This document shows, in pieces, positions 16,918 to 26,310 of a stretch of 64,000 bases of DNA (positions are counted from its first letter, which is position 1; every line of letters begins with the position of its first letter). Both the position numbers and the translations under genes were made by a program. Location: NCBI RefSeq assembly GCF_003337375.1, contig NZ_QPJD01000023.1:1-64000 (forward strand), written 5' to 3'. This stretch comes from Paenibacillus prosopidis. GTDB taxonomy: Bacteria; Bacillota; Bacilli; Paenibacillales; Paenibacillaceae. The notes under the pieces are model-generated. The model ran no database searches and was not told where the DNA came from. It saw only the letters and a program-made list of their open reading frames with translations.

Positions 16918-17412
16918 ATGCTAACTTTTGAACAAAAGCTTTCTATAATTGAAGCCTTTCCTGAATTGCAGCGGAAGGACGTATCCCTCGGCCGCACGAA
17001 CTTCCATTATGAAGAAAGCGCGCATGAGAAGAAAACGGTCGTGTACCATCTGCATCCGAACGGCAACGGCTATGTATTCGCGGGCTTACTGGATGGTGTT
17101 GCGACCGATGACAGAGGCTTGGTCAATATTCGCGACTTTAGCTCCGAGGAGCTGCGTTCGCTCATCGAGCGGTCCATAAGCTCACTTGCTGCCGCTCCCC
17201 CTGAGAAAGAAGCCTCAGCCAAGAAAAACAAAGCCTCGGGACGCAAGCCTCCGCAGGAGGAGCGTTGGATCGGACCGGACAATGCGACGCTAACGCTGCT
17301 GTTTGAGGAGGATCTGTGGTATTTGTATGCGGGTCTAAATTTGGAATCGGCATTCGAGACGTATGAGGAAGCCGAGCAATATTTAGAAGAGGAACAATTT
17401 ACGCGGGCTTAA
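16918..17412 (+). CDS. Conserved-looking cytoplasmic protein of unknown function
   Basis: A 164-residue soluble protein in two halves, MLTFEQKLSIIEAFPELQRKD... to about 85 and ...ERWIGPDNATLTLLFEEDLWYLYAG from about 115. They are joined by a Lys/Pro/Ala-rich linker (EKEASAKKNKASGRKPPQEE). Both halves combine short strands with helices, and the tail is acidic (YEEAEQYLEEEQF). The frame opens at TTG 16897, but AGGAGG lies inside that segment, and the ATG at 16918 is properly placed after it. I do not recognise the family. Confidence 0.65.
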   Translation: MLTFEQKLSIIEAFPELQRKDVSLGRTNFHYEESAHEKKTVVYHLHPNGNGYVFAGLLDGVATDDRGLVNIRDFSSEELRSLIERSISSLAAAPPEKEASAKKNKASGRKPPQEERWIGPDNATLTLLFEEDLWYLYAGLNLESAFETYEEAEQYLEEEQFTRA

Positions 17413-17466
17413 CCGAGCGCAATACACACATCCGCTTTTCTGCGGATGGATACAAGCGGACACCAG

Positions 17467-17499
17467 TGGGGAAACATATTTCTGTTTCTCCATTTTTTT
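17467..17499 (+). terminator. Terminator before the DUF421 gene
   Basis: TGGGGAAAC (17467-17475) pairs with GTTTCTCCA (17484-17492), one G-U pair, and seven T residues follow. A smaller hairpin CATCCGC/GCGGATG lies just upstream. Confidence 0.85.
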
Positions 17500-17518
17500 G
17501 TTTAGGCGGTGACCGGAT

Positions 17519-18238
17519 TTGAGCTTTTTCACCAGTCAGGAATCGTTAACGGCTGTTCAATGGGTTTTACGCGCTGTTGTCGGGTTTGTGTTCTTGCTGT
17601 TTGCAGCCAAGCTTATGGGACAACGCGCCATCTCGCAGCTGCGCTTCCTAGATTTTATTATCGCTCTCCTAATTGGAAACATTCTCGCACACCCTTTATC
17701 CGACGAGAGTCTCGGTCTTGAAGGTTCCATGATTACGACCTTTGTTATAATCTTGCTTTATATCTCGATGACCTGGCTCAGTCTCAAATGGCATCATTTC
17801 AAACGCTTCCTCGATCCGCTGCCGCTTACCCTTGTTAAAAACGGAGAAATTCAAATGAAAAATATAGCGAAAGCTAGAATATCGATTGATTTCCTCTTCT
17901 CGGAGCTTCGCAAGGAGAAGGTAGAGAATATCGAGAAGGTTGCGCTTGCCATATGGGAACCGGGCGGTACGATATCGATTTTTATGAATACCGCTTACCA
18001 GCCGCTCACGCCTTCCGATTTGAAATTGGACTCAGCCGCATTCTCCCATACCCGCCCGATCATTATGGATGGAAGAGCAGATACCGAGCTTTTGAGTCAG
18101 ATCGGCAAAAATCGCGCATGGCTGCTGCAGAAAACCGGCCTGTCTAATTCCGACATACGCAGCATTGATCTGGCTACAATTGACGATAAGGACAATATTC
18201 ACATTCACCTCGATCCAAGCAAAATTGTTAAGGATTAA
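17519..18238 (+). CDS. DUF421 membrane protein (YetF-like)
   Basis: A 239-residue protein with three N-terminal helices (residues about 10-90, including WVLRAVVGFVFLLFAAKLMGQ and FLDFIIALLIGNILAHPL) and a cytoplasmic C-terminal part. This is the build of the B. subtilis YetF/YrbG (DUF421) family. The segment PLPLTLVKNGEIQMKNIAKARIS and the later IWEPGGTISIF strand are family hallmarks. The start is TTG at 17519, six bases after AGGCGGTGA. In spore formers DUF421 proteins include SpoVA-associated members, but this one stands alone and its role is not known. Confidence 0.8.
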   Translation: MSFFTSQESLTAVQWVLRAVVGFVFLLFAAKLMGQRAISQLRFLDFIIALLIGNILAHPLSDESLGLEGSMITTFVIILLYISMTWLSLKWHHFKRFLDPLPLTLVKNGEIQMKNIAKARISIDFLFSELRKEKVENIEKVALAIWEPGGTISIFMNTAYQPLTPSDLKLDSAAFSHTRPIIMDGRADTELLSQIGKNRAWLLQKTGLSNSDIRSIDLATIDDKDNIHIHLDPSKIVKD

Positions 18239-18317
18239 TAAAGGGCAAAACAGGATTTTGTCGACCCGTGTCTAATACTGTAGTATGTGCACCATAGACT
18301 CGGGGGAGGAAATTCTG

Positions 18318-20585
18318 TTGTCGATTAAAGCGAAGCTCTCATTCTCCATCTCGCTTATAGTAGCTATTATTTTAACGTTAAGCATATCCATCTATTACTT
18401 TTCTTCCAAAGCCGAGGTGCAGGCTACTCTTGAACAGCAGGTAAACAATATCGCGAAACAAATTAGCGTCACGATTGAAGCGTCGGAGAGTGCCAGACAG
18501 TCTATGGAAGAGACGATGGGCGAGAAGCTGCGGATTGCTGCTATTGCGGCGAAGGATGAGCTTGATCCTGATATTGGTAAAATCACAAACGAGCAGTTGG
18601 TTGAGCTAAGCCGCAAGCTAGGTGTCGATGGTATTACGTTGTGGCAAAGGTTTGGCGATGACGTTATCACTCTCAAGTCATCCGAGCCGAACGAAATTAA
18701 TTTAAGCTCCAAAACGTGGGGTTATTGGCACACCGCGTTTCTTCAGCTTTTCGAATATCAAAATGTCACCATTCCTGAAGGGCAAAAGCTTGAAAATTAT
18801 TGGTCGGGGGCTTTTGATTACTCCACTTCTGATCCAAAGCAAATTAGAAAGTTTGGCAACTATTACGACGGCACAACTAACTATATGATCAATCCCTTCG
18901 TTAACGCTCAAGTGCTGTTTGATTTCGACTATTCGATCGGGACGAATGCCATCGTCAATAAAATCATTGCAGATCAACAGGATCTATTAGAAATTACCGG
19001 CTTTGATCCGCAATTTTTCGGAAAAAGCCCGATCATTAAGATAAAGCAGGGCATCCCGGTATACGACTTGGACCTGCGCGACATTCCCTTTGGCCGATAC
19101 ACCTACAAAGACATAAATAATGATTCCATTAATATTCAGCATGCGCTGGAAAGCGGCAAGGCGGTTACCGCTAAAAGCAGCGTAAAAAGCAAACGGGTTA
19201 TGAAAACGTTTATCCCTGTTACGATTGACAAAACGTATGTCATCTGTGTTAGCTTTGACCATCAGGCTATTCTCAAGCCGCTTAACCGGCAGCTTCTTAT
19301 GCAATCGCTGATCTCGCTCGGACTCGTTCTCATTACGATGATTGCGAGCTACTTCATTGCAGGCTTTATGATGCGCGGCCTGAATCAAATCTTACATAAA
19401 GTGAATGCGATCGCCGAAGGAAATTTCGGTGAAGTGATTACGATTCGCAGCAAGGACGAATTTGGTCTGCTCGCTTCCCGCGTCGATACGATGGGCAGTA
19501 ATTTGTACAGCTATACGACGCAGCTGAAGGATGCGGCCGAAGAGCTGCGAAGCACGAAGCAATATTTAGAATCGTTCGTTAATCATACGTCCGATGCGAT
19601 TCATGTCGCCGACTTATCGGGGAATGTCATTCAGGTCAATAAAGCCTTTGAGATAATGTACGGATGGAGCGAGCTTGAAGCTCTCGGTCAACCGTTAAAC
19701 AATGTGCCTGTTGAATATTTAAGCGCCCAGCAAGAGCTCGTGGCTACCGTACTGCGCGGCGGATCCGTTACCGATTATGAGACGGTGCGGTTTACGAAGT
19801 CAGGCGGGCTCATTGATTTAAGCATTACGGTCTCCCCTATCCGCGATGAACTCGGGGTCATTGTTGCTATTGCCTCCATCTCCCGGAACATTACCTCGCG
19901 GAAGCAAGCGGAGGAAATGATCCGCCGCTCGGAGAAGCTGTCTGTTGTAGGGCAAATTGCGGCAGGCGTTGCGCATGAGGTGCGCAATCCGCTCACCACG
20001 CTGCGCGGCTTCGTGCAGCTGCAGAAGCAAACCGGATCCATGTCTCAAGAACATCTCGATATTATGCTCGCGGAGCTCGATCAGATCAATATGATCGTCA
20101 GCGAGTTTCTTGTATTCGCCAAGCCGCAAGCCAACCGTTACCAGCCTGTAATCGTTCAAGACATTATTCGCGATACTATTCTGCTTCTTGACTCGGAAGC
20201 GAAGCTGAGCAACGTCCAGCTTACGCTGCGTGCCGAAGCTGATTTACCGCTAGTCATCGCGGAAGCTAATCAATTAAAGCAGGTTTTCGTAAATGTGATG
20301 AAGAACGGGATGGAAGCGATGAGCGGCGGCGGAGATCTTACCGTCGAGCTCGCGAGCCATACGAACGATAGGATCGTTCTGCGGTTTACCGATCAAGGCT
20401 GCGGCATTGCCGAGAATGATCTGCTCCGGCTTGGCGAGCCGTTCTTCACGAAGAAGGCAAACGGTAATGGCCTCGGGCTGATGGTCAGCCAGCAAATTAT
20501 CGCGGGACACAAAGGCAGTATTATTTTCCACAGCAAGCCTGGCAAAGGAACCTGCGTCGAAATTTCGCTGCCCACGGCAAACTAA
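18318..20585 (+). CDS. Transmembrane PAS sensor histidine kinase
   Basis: A 755-residue membrane sensor kinase. One helix near the N-terminus, an extracellular domain of roughly 300 residues and a second helix (LISLGLVLITMIASYFIAGF) are followed by HAMP, a PAS domain (about 415-530), HisKA with AAGVAHEVRNPLTTLRGFVQ (His553 from this start) and the ATPase domain (NVMKNGMEAM, DQGCGI, GNGLGLMVSQQI). The H-box resembles that of orphan sporulation kinases such as KinE, and no response regulator is adjacent. TTG 18318 follows GGGGGAGG by eight bases; the upstream ATG at 18285 has no ribosome binding site. Feeding Spo0F is possible but inferred. Confidence 0.88.
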   Translation: MSIKAKLSFSISLIVAIILTLSISIYYFSSKAEVQATLEQQVNNIAKQISVTIEASESARQSMEETMGEKLRIAAIAAKDELDPDIGKITNEQLVELSRKLGVDGITLWQRFGDDVITLKSSEPNEINLSSKTWGYWHTAFLQLFEYQNVTIPEGQKLENYWSGAFDYSTSDPKQIRKFGNYYDGTTNYMINPFVNAQVLFDFDYSIGTNAIVNKIIADQQDLLEITGFDPQFFGKSPIIKIKQGIPVYDLDLRDIPFGRYTYKDINNDSINIQHALESGKAVTAKSSVKSKRVMKTFIPVTIDKTYVICVSFDHQAILKPLNRQLLMQSLISLGLVLITMIASYFIAGFMMRGLNQILHKVNAIAEGNFGEVITIRSKDEFGLLASRVDTMGSNLYSYTTQLKDAAEELRSTKQYLESFVNHTSDAIHVADLSGNVIQVNKAFEIMYGWSELEALGQPLNNVPVEYLSAQQELVATVLRGGSVTDYETVRFTKSGGLIDLSITVSPIRDELGVIVAIASISRNITSRKQAEEMIRRSEKLSVVGQIAAGVAHEVRNPLTTLRGFVQLQKQTGSMSQEHLDIMLAELDQINMIVSEFLVFAKPQANRYQPVIVQDIIRDTILLLDSEAKLSNVQLTLRAEADLPLVIAEANQLKQVFVNVMKNGMEAMSGGGDLTVELASHTNDRIVLRFTDQGCGIAENDLLRLGEPFFTKKANGNGLGLMVSQQIIAGHKGSIIFHSKPGKGTCVEISLPTAN

Positions 20586-20595
20586 TTCATCGCTT

Positions 20596-20662
20596 TTGAA
20601 TAAAACCGCGAGCCTATGTTAAAATGTCTCAGAAGCGGCTAGCCTTACGAGTGGCCGCTTCT
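20596..20662 (+). promoter_or_regulatory. Candidate promoter and leader hairpin of the GGDEF gene
   Basis: TTGAAT (20596-20601), 18-bp spacer, TAAAAT (20620-20625). The leader then forms a strong hairpin (AGAAGCGGC 20631-20639 with GCCGCTTCT 20654-20662) without a U-run. It could be a weak terminator of the kinase gene or a structure that affects the downstream gene. Confidence 0.45.
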
Positions 20663-20702
20663 CATTATCAATACAACTATTTCGTTACTTTTGGAGTCCT
20701 TT

Positions 20703-22304
20703 ATGTCGATGTCTATGAATTCCCCTATTTCCCAATACATTATCATTGTTATTATTTCCGGTGTCCTTAGCGTGCTGCTTGCCATATACGCCTATTTCAA
20801 CAAGAGCAACTTCTCAGGCATGAAAGCGTTTATGTGGTCTACTTCCCTATCTGCTGTATACACGTTTGCATTCGCCTTCGAGCTGGCCAGCGATTCACTT
20901 CGCGATATCCGCTTCTGGATAAATATCGAGTACCTTGGAATGCCATTCATCGCTCCGTGCAGCCTGCTGCTTGTGATGCATTATGTTGGACTGGATAAAT
21001 ACACCGCTCCCAAAAAAGTATGGATCCTGTTCGTCATTCCCGCCATAACTTTAATAATGGTTACTACGAATGAATATCATCATTTCTTTTACAAGCTGCT
21101 CTCTTTACGCCCTGATGCGCCTTCGGCGATGGTCGATATCGTTCCCGGGCTCTGGTACTATGTGCATGGCAGCTTTACCTCCGGTACTATGTTTGCCGGC
21201 TTATTTCTGCTCATCAGCTATTGGATAAAGACGAAAACGCTTTACCGCAGGCAAATGACGACAATGACGATAGGTATTTCGCTTCCTATGCTTGGATCGC
21301 TGCTGTATGTGCTCGGGCTCACTCCGCTCGGGATGGATCCTGTTCCAATCTTACTGTTCTTTACGTCTGCCCTATACGTTGTATCCATCGTTACATCCGG
21401 GATGCTGGCTGTCGCCCCGATTGCGCGTGAGCATATTTTCGAAAGTATGCGGGACGGCGTCCTTGTGTTTAATCTGTCCAACCAAATCATCGACTACAAT
21501 GGTGCTGCGGCACAGATCATTCCGGCTCTCACGCCGTCAGCTATTGGCAAAAAGCTGGAGCATGTCTGGAAGCGCGGCGCCGAAACAGGCGCCTTCTCCT
21601 TCGGCCTCGATTTAAAAGATGAGTACGAGCAGGAGCTGAAGTGGATTCGGGGAAAAGAAACCTATTATTACCGGATCCGCGCCTCGAACCTGCTTAAGCC
21701 GGGGGGGGAAATTGTAGGCAGAACGATCGTAATGATTGACGTGACCGAGCATACGCAGCTTCAGAACAAGCTGCGCCATCTTGCCGAAACCGACGGCTTG
21801 ACTGGCATTTATAACCGTGCTTTTTTTATGGAAAGAAGCAGAGAGCTGCTGGAGCAAACCCGCCGGATGCAGCAGCCGCTCTCATTCATTCTGTTTGATG
21901 TGGATCATTTCAAGGAAATTAACGACCGTTACGGTCATGGCATCGGTGATCTCGCGCTTCAGCACATCGTAGGCATCTGTAGGCAGCACCTTCAACCGGG
22001 AGATCTATTCGGTCGTTACGGCGGTGAAGAATTTGCGATATGCTTGCCGAATACGACGCTTGCGCAAGCCTGTCAGAAGGCTGAACAAATACGCAAGCAA
22101 ATAGCCGCTAGTCCGCTGCAAGGCTCATCTCAGCCTATCTCCATCACCTCCAGCTTCGGTGTGACGGAAGCCCGCGCTGCTGCTGTGCCGCTGGAAGTGC
22201 TGGTTCGTGAAGCGGACGTCGCTTTGTATCGGTCAAAGCATAGCGGACGCAACACGGTTACCTTGGCGCGTAACGATGATACACATGCAAATGAAGTAAT
22301 ATAA
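20703..22304 (+). CDS. Membrane diguanylate cyclase (7TM-PAS-GGDEF)
   Basis: A 533-residue protein with seven N-terminal helices of the type found in sensor kinases (to about 225), a PAS-like middle region (ILFESMRDGVLVFNLSNQIIDYNG) and a C-terminal GGDEF domain (about 360-525). The catalytic loop is GGEEF (about 440-444), so it should make cyclic di-GMP from two GTP. The inhibitory RxxD site is not kept: the aligned residues are QPGD. The ATG at 20703 follows GGAG by six bases. The upstream sensor kinase is in the same direction but separated by a hairpin. Confidence 0.88.
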   Translation: MSMSMNSPISQYIIIVIISGVLSVLLAIYAYFNKSNFSGMKAFMWSTSLSAVYTFAFAFELASDSLRDIRFWINIEYLGMPFIAPCSLLLVMHYVGLDKYTAPKKVWILFVIPAITLIMVTTNEYHHFFYKLLSLRPDAPSAMVDIVPGLWYYVHGSFTSGTMFAGLFLLISYWIKTKTLYRRQMTTMTIGISLPMLGSLLYVLGLTPLGMDPVPILLFFTSALYVVSIVTSGMLAVAPIAREHIFESMRDGVLVFNLSNQIIDYNGAAAQIIPALTPSAIGKKLEHVWKRGAETGAFSFGLDLKDEYEQELKWIRGKETYYYRIRASNLLKPGGEIVGRTIVMIDVTEHTQLQNKLRHLAETDGLTGIYNRAFFMERSRELLEQTRRMQQPLSFILFDVDHFKEINDRYGHGIGDLALQHIVGICRQHLQPGDLFGRYGGEEFAICLPNTTLAQACQKAEQIRKQIAASPLQGSSQPISITSSFGVTEARAAAVPLEVLVREADVALYRSKHSGRNTVTLARNDDTHANEVI

Positions 22305-22341
22305 CCATACTAGCAGCAAAGAGATGGGTGGAGTTGATTCC

Positions 22342-23709
22342 ATGCTTACAATAGCTGTCCTGCGCAAAAAGCTGCATTTTCGACCGAGTCCGCCGCAGGT
22401 GATGATGATTGGCTTTATTATTATTATTTTGATCGGCGCACAGCTCTTATCAAGTCCCATATCATTCACTGAAGGCACCTCAATTCCGTTTCTGGATGCT
22501 ATATTTATGTCCGCCTCCGCTACTTGCGTAACAGGACTTACCGTCTTAAATACTGGCAGCCATTTCTCCATATTCGGACAAGTTGTAATTATTCTGCTTG
22601 CACAAATTGGCGGCTTAGGATTTATGACTTTGGCGACATTATTTGCACTGATGTTTCGCAAACGCATTTCATTTCGCGAACGTCTCGTGCTGCAGGAGTC
22701 GATGAACTATGGCTCTACGGAAGGCATCGTTCGGATGATTCGCAAAGTGCTGCTCTATGCCCTTGTCATAGAGCTCACAGGAGCCGTCTTGCTCAGCAGC
22801 TACTTTATGCTTGAAATGCCTGCCTTGCAAGCCCTCTATTTTGGCGTTTACCACAGCATTTCTTTTTTCAACAATGCCGGATTCGATTTGTTCGCTCAGT
22901 TCCCTGATCGGGCGGCCAGCCTCATCCATTATGTAGAGGACCCCTTCATCAACATCGTCTCAATGCTGCTTATCTTTTTTGGAGGGATCGGCTTTATTGT
23001 CATTTCCGAGCTGGTGACCTTCCCGAAAAACAAAAAATTCAGCTTACACAGTAAGGTTGTTTTATCCGTTACCGGCATCCTGACCGCTATAGGAGCCGTT
23101 GTTATACTAGCGCTTGAATTTTCCAATCCGTATACGCTGCAGCCGTTATCGGCAACCGGCAAGTTTTTAGGTGCGACGTTTCAATCGGTCACTGCCCGCT
23201 CGGCAGGCCTCAGTACCATCGATCCGAGCCTACTGCGGGAGGTCACTCAGTTTTTTCTCATCATCCTTATGTTCATCGGTGCTGGGCCAGGCTCCACTGG
23301 GGGAGGCATCAGGGTGACGACGTTCGCGATATTAATCGGAGCAATGATTGCGATGGTGCGGGGAAAGGATGATATCGTGCTGTTCCGCTATCGCATTGCA
23401 AAACGGCAAATTCATCAAGCCATTATGTTTACCATGATTGCATTCTTTATTATTTGCGCGGCGACTATGCTTCTCACGATCACCGAGAGCGGATCGTTTC
23501 TTTCGATTTTGTTTGAAGCGACATCCGCCTATTGTACGGTTGGCATGTCTGCCGGCTTAACCGCACATTTATCGGATCCGGGAAAAATCATTATTATATT
23601 GCTTATGTTCGTCGGACGGCTTGGACCCGTTACGCTGGCCTTTGCATTAAATACACACTCAAAAAAGGAGCTGTACCGGTTCCCCGAAGGTAAAATTACG
23701 ATCGGTTAG
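22342..23709 (+). CDS. TrkH/KtrB-family potassium transporter subunit
   Basis: A 455-residue integral membrane protein with four M1-P-M2 repeats that form the ion pathway. The P-loop filter glycines are visible in SATCVTGLT, FFNNAGFD, TARSAGLS and YCTVGMSAG. It should import potassium with sodium in complex with a KtrA-type cytoplasmic RCK subunit, which is not encoded nearby. The frame opens at 22324, but GGTGGAG lies inside that stretch and fits the ATG at 22342. It follows the cyclase gene by about 40 bases in the same direction and may share its transcript. Confidence 0.9.
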   Translation: MLTIAVLRKKLHFRPSPPQVMMIGFIIIILIGAQLLSSPISFTEGTSIPFLDAIFMSASATCVTGLTVLNTGSHFSIFGQVVIILLAQIGGLGFMTLATLFALMFRKRISFRERLVLQESMNYGSTEGIVRMIRKVLLYALVIELTGAVLLSSYFMLEMPALQALYFGVYHSISFFNNAGFDLFAQFPDRAASLIHYVEDPFINIVSMLLIFFGGIGFIVISELVTFPKNKKFSLHSKVVLSVTGILTAIGAVVILALEFSNPYTLQPLSATGKFLGATFQSVTARSAGLSTIDPSLLREVTQFFLIILMFIGAGPGSTGGGIRVTTFAILIGAMIAMVRGKDDIVLFRYRIAKRQIHQAIMFTMIAFFIICAATMLLTITESGSFLSILFEATSAYCTVGMSAGLTAHLSDPGKIIIILLMFVGRLGPVTLAFALNTHSKKELYRFPEGKITIG

Positions 23710-23827
23710 TTCAGAAGCAGGGGTCGGCGGTAGAGGGCATTTGCGTGAGCAATCTAGCGAATGATACTATGGCTATAATAAGGCTGACACGCAAGCTGAT
23801 TGGTAGACAAAAGGAGATTACTGCTTT

Positions 23828-24532
23828 ATGAAGCAAGCTTCACATACAGATTCAATGAATGACCGGGCGTCCGAGCTCCATAGCAGCGGGCAGCGCGTGC
23901 TCATTGTGACGGCCGTTCCCGCCGAAAGGGATGCCGTAATGCGCGGACTGCAAGGCGCGGATTATGTTGACGTAATAGCGGCCGGTGTTGGTTCGGCCGC
24001 TGCTGCTGCGGGCACGGCGACCGCGTTGGCGGGCGGTGATTACCGCTTAGTGATAAGCGCCGGCATAGGCGGCGGCTTTGTAGGGAAAGCCGCGATAGGC
24101 TCGCTCGTGGTCGCTGATGTTATGGTTGCCGCCGACCTCGGCGCGGAAACGCAAGAAGGCTTCCTCAGCCTGAACGAGCTCGGATTTGGCTCAGCCCGCA
24201 TAGCCGCAAGCCCCGATTGGAGCAGCCGGCTATTGGATGCGTTGCATTCTTCCGGGCTTCCCGTGATGAACGGACCCGTGCTTACCGTATCGACGGCAAC
24301 CGGTACTGCCGAGACAACCGCTGCGCTTGCGGCCCGCGTTCCCGGCGCTGCCGCCGAAGGAATGGAAGGGCACGGCGTTGCAGTCGCCGCCCAAGGGCGC
24401 GGTATTCCGATTGCGGAAATCCGCGCAATCTCGAATGAGGTTGGACCGCGTGACCGCGCGGCATGGCGGATCGGGGAAGCATTAGCCGCATTAGAAGCGG
24501 CAAGTCAAGCATTACGGGAGGTACTCAAATGA
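23828..24532 (+). CDS. mqnB: Futalosine hydrolase
   Basis: A 234-residue nucleoside phosphorylase-fold enzyme. In the futalosine route to menaquinone it hydrolyses futalosine to hypoxanthine and dehypoxanthine futalosine. The glycine-rich segment VISAGIGGGFVGKAAIGSLVVAD, the strand LTVSTATGTAE and the catalytic-site EGMEGHGVA followed by EIRAISNEVGPRDRAAW match the MqnB family. It has an N-terminal extension of about 20 residues. The next gene, overlapping by four bases, encodes another futalosine-pathway enzyme, which strongly supports the call. The remaining pathway genes (mqnA, mqnC, mqnE) are not in this window. Confidence 0.9.
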   Translation: MKQASHTDSMNDRASELHSSGQRVLIVTAVPAERDAVMRGLQGADYVDVIAAGVGSAAAAAGTATALAGGDYRLVISAGIGGGFVGKAAIGSLVVADVMVAADLGAETQEGFLSLNELGFGSARIAASPDWSSRLLDALHSSGLPVMNGPVLTVSTATGTAETTAALAARVPGAAAEGMEGHGVAVAAQGRGIPIAEIRAISNEVGPRDRAAWRIGEALAALEAASQALREVLK

Positions 24533-25368
24533 AAATAGCCTATTCCCCGTGTCCCAACGATACGTTCGTCTTTCATGCTTGGACTCACGGTCTAATACCC
24601 GGCGCTCCTGAGCTGGAGGTAACTTACGCGGATATCGATATTACGAACAATTGGGCTGCTAATTCCGAAGGTCCGGAAGTGATGAAAATTTCATATGCCG
24701 CGCTGCCATGGGTGTTGTCTGATTATAAGCTGCTGCCGTGCGGCGGCGCTCTTGGCAGAGGCTGCGGACCGCTCGTATTGACGAAGGGCGGAGCAGTGGA
24801 TACGAATAATCCCGCGGCTCTAGCAGGAAAACGCGTAGCTGTTCCCAGTGAGCGGTCGACCGCCTACCTTTTATTCCGGCTATGGGCTGCTCGCCAAGTG
24901 CCGGAAGGCGTCGGTGAAATAGTCGTGATGCCCTTCCACGAAATTATGCCCGCTGTTCGCGACGGCAAGATTGATGCAGGCCTGGTTATTCATGAAGCCC
25001 GTTTCACTTACCGATCGTACGGGCTGAGCATGTTGATGGACCTCGGAAGCTGGTGGGAATCAGACACCGGCCTGCCTATACCTCTCGGAGCAATAATCGC
25101 CCGCCGGTCGCTTGATGCCGGCGCGATTGCCGATTGGATCCGCGCTTCCGTCTACTATGCATGGACTCACCCGGATGCGTCGCAAGCCTATGTCATGCAG
25201 CACGCCCAAGAGCTCGCTCCGGATGTCGCACAGGCGCATATCGATCTCTACGTCAACGCGTTCACCGCAAACTTGGGCGACGACGGATATGCCGCAGTAG
25301 CCGCCCTGCTCGGACGGGCGGCCGAAGAAGGGCTCGTGCCCGGCTTCGATCTGTCGCTGCTGCGTTAG
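24529..25368 (+). CDS. mqnD: 1,4-dihydroxy-6-naphthoate synthase
   Basis: A 279-residue enzyme with a periplasmic-binding-protein fold that converts cyclic dehypoxanthine futalosine to 1,4-dihydroxy-6-naphthoate, a late step of futalosine-dependent menaquinone synthesis. The N-terminus KIAYSPCPNDTFVFHAW and the segments KISYAALPWVLSDYKLLPCGGALGRGCGPL and HEARFTYRSYGL are MqnD hallmarks. The ATG at 24529 lies in an ATGA overlap with mqnB and follows GGGAGG by about six bases. Any longer N-terminus would be an artefact of the open frame inside mqnB. A repeat-type terminator follows. Confidence 0.95.
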   Translation: MKIAYSPCPNDTFVFHAWTHGLIPGAPELEVTYADIDITNNWAANSEGPEVMKISYAALPWVLSDYKLLPCGGALGRGCGPLVLTKGGAVDTNNPAALAGKRVAVPSERSTAYLLFRLWAARQVPEGVGEIVVMPFHEIMPAVRDGKIDAGLVIHEARFTYRSYGLSMLMDLGSWWESDTGLPIPLGAIIARRSLDAGAIADWIRASVYYAWTHPDASQAYVMQHAQELAPDVAQAHIDLYVNAFTANLGDDGYAAVAALLGRAAEEGLVPGFDLSLLR

Positions 25369-25392
25369 TCGGAAGAAGTGGCTGATGTTCAA

Positions 25393-25475
25393 GGAAATAA
25401 AGTATTAGACTGACCCTAATAATAGAAACAGCGGCAGCTAGGGACTGAAGTCTAGACTGCCGCTGTTTTATTGTT
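25393..25475 (+). repeat. Interspersed repeat with terminator hairpin, copy D (best copy)
   Basis: GGAAATAAAGTATTAGACTG, AATAATAGAAACAGCGGCAG, then AGTCTAGACTGCCGCTGTTT and TATTGTTA. CAGCGGCAG (25429-25437) pairs perfectly with CTGCCGCTG (25457-25465), followed by TTTTATT. It serves as the terminator of mqnB-mqnD and is the most intact copy of the family. Confidence 0.75.
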
Positions 25476-25599
25476 ATCGTGTTCCGTCATTCAAGATACA
25501 GAAATTTTTTTGAAAAATCACCTCAAGTCCCCAACACTTTTCGAGTTGGAGCGTTTTCCTTCATGTATGGCAATTCAATCTTGAAATGGAGGAGTTACA

Positions 25600-26310
25600 A
25601 TGGAAGAGCTTCAAGTGAACGGGACTACGATCGAGAACATGGGTGTACTTGATTTAATCGAAATGAAACCTGAAGATCTGGGGGCCGTTTCGCTCATCCA
25701 AAATGTCGGTCTTATTCTGGCACCCGAATCGTTGGTCGGCGCTTTAATGAAAATCCCTCAGAAAAACGTCGGATTAACGGTCACGCTCCCGTCGACAACC
25801 GGTAAAATCAAGCTGCTGAGTGGACAGTTTACCGTAAACGGCGAAGTATTTGCGAACCGCTTGGGGTCACCCGAAGACATTCTTGTCGTCACCGGCCAAA
25901 TTATCATCACTTCTACGATTGAAACGGTTGGCTTCAAAGAAGTCATCGTGGCGGGCCAATTGATTGCTCCCAAAAAAGCGGAAAGCGGCTTGGTCGCCGC
26001 AGTCACTCGAATGACCGGCCAAGTCGCGTACTATACTGCAGAAACGCCGAGGCTGTTCGTCGGAGAGGATACATTCTCGAAGGCGTTTTTTGATTTCATC
26101 GACGACAAGTTGGCGATGGTTTTTGTCGGGTCGTTTGAATTCGAATCTGATGTTGATGCTGCCTTGCTGAAGCAGAAAGTCTCGGAAATAGTCGTGATTG
26201 GCGAGTTGAAGGCTCCGAAAGAGCTGATCCCGATCCTCCAATATCTTGCCAGCGTAAAATTGGGATCGATCATCGGTATAGATCATGCGGTGATTCAAAG
26301 CCAACCATGA
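25600..26310 (+). CDS. Unrecognised repeat-like protein coupled to an ECF sigma factor
   Basis: A 236-residue protein without signal peptide or membrane helix. It has a loose repeat of short strands with Gly turns and 'APxxL' corners: LIQNVGLILAPESLVGAL, IVAGQLIAPKKAES and IVVIGELKAPKELIPILQYL. This pattern suggests a beta-solenoid or bactofilin-like fold, but I do not recognise the family. The ATG follows GGAGG. Its stop overlaps the start of the ECF sigma gene (ATGA), so the two are translated together, and the protein may regulate or be controlled by that sigma factor. No homologue-based function can be given. Confidence 0.7.
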   Translation: MEELQVNGTTIENMGVLDLIEMKPEDLGAVSLIQNVGLILAPESLVGALMKIPQKNVGLTVTLPSTTGKIKLLSGQFTVNGEVFANRLGSPEDILVVTGQIIITSTIETVGFKEVIVAGQLIAPKKAESGLVAAVTRMTGQVAYYTAETPRLFVGEDTFSKAFFDFIDDKLAMVFVGSFEFESDVDAALLKQKVSEIVVIGELKAPKELIPILQYLASVKLGSIIGIDHAVIQSQP

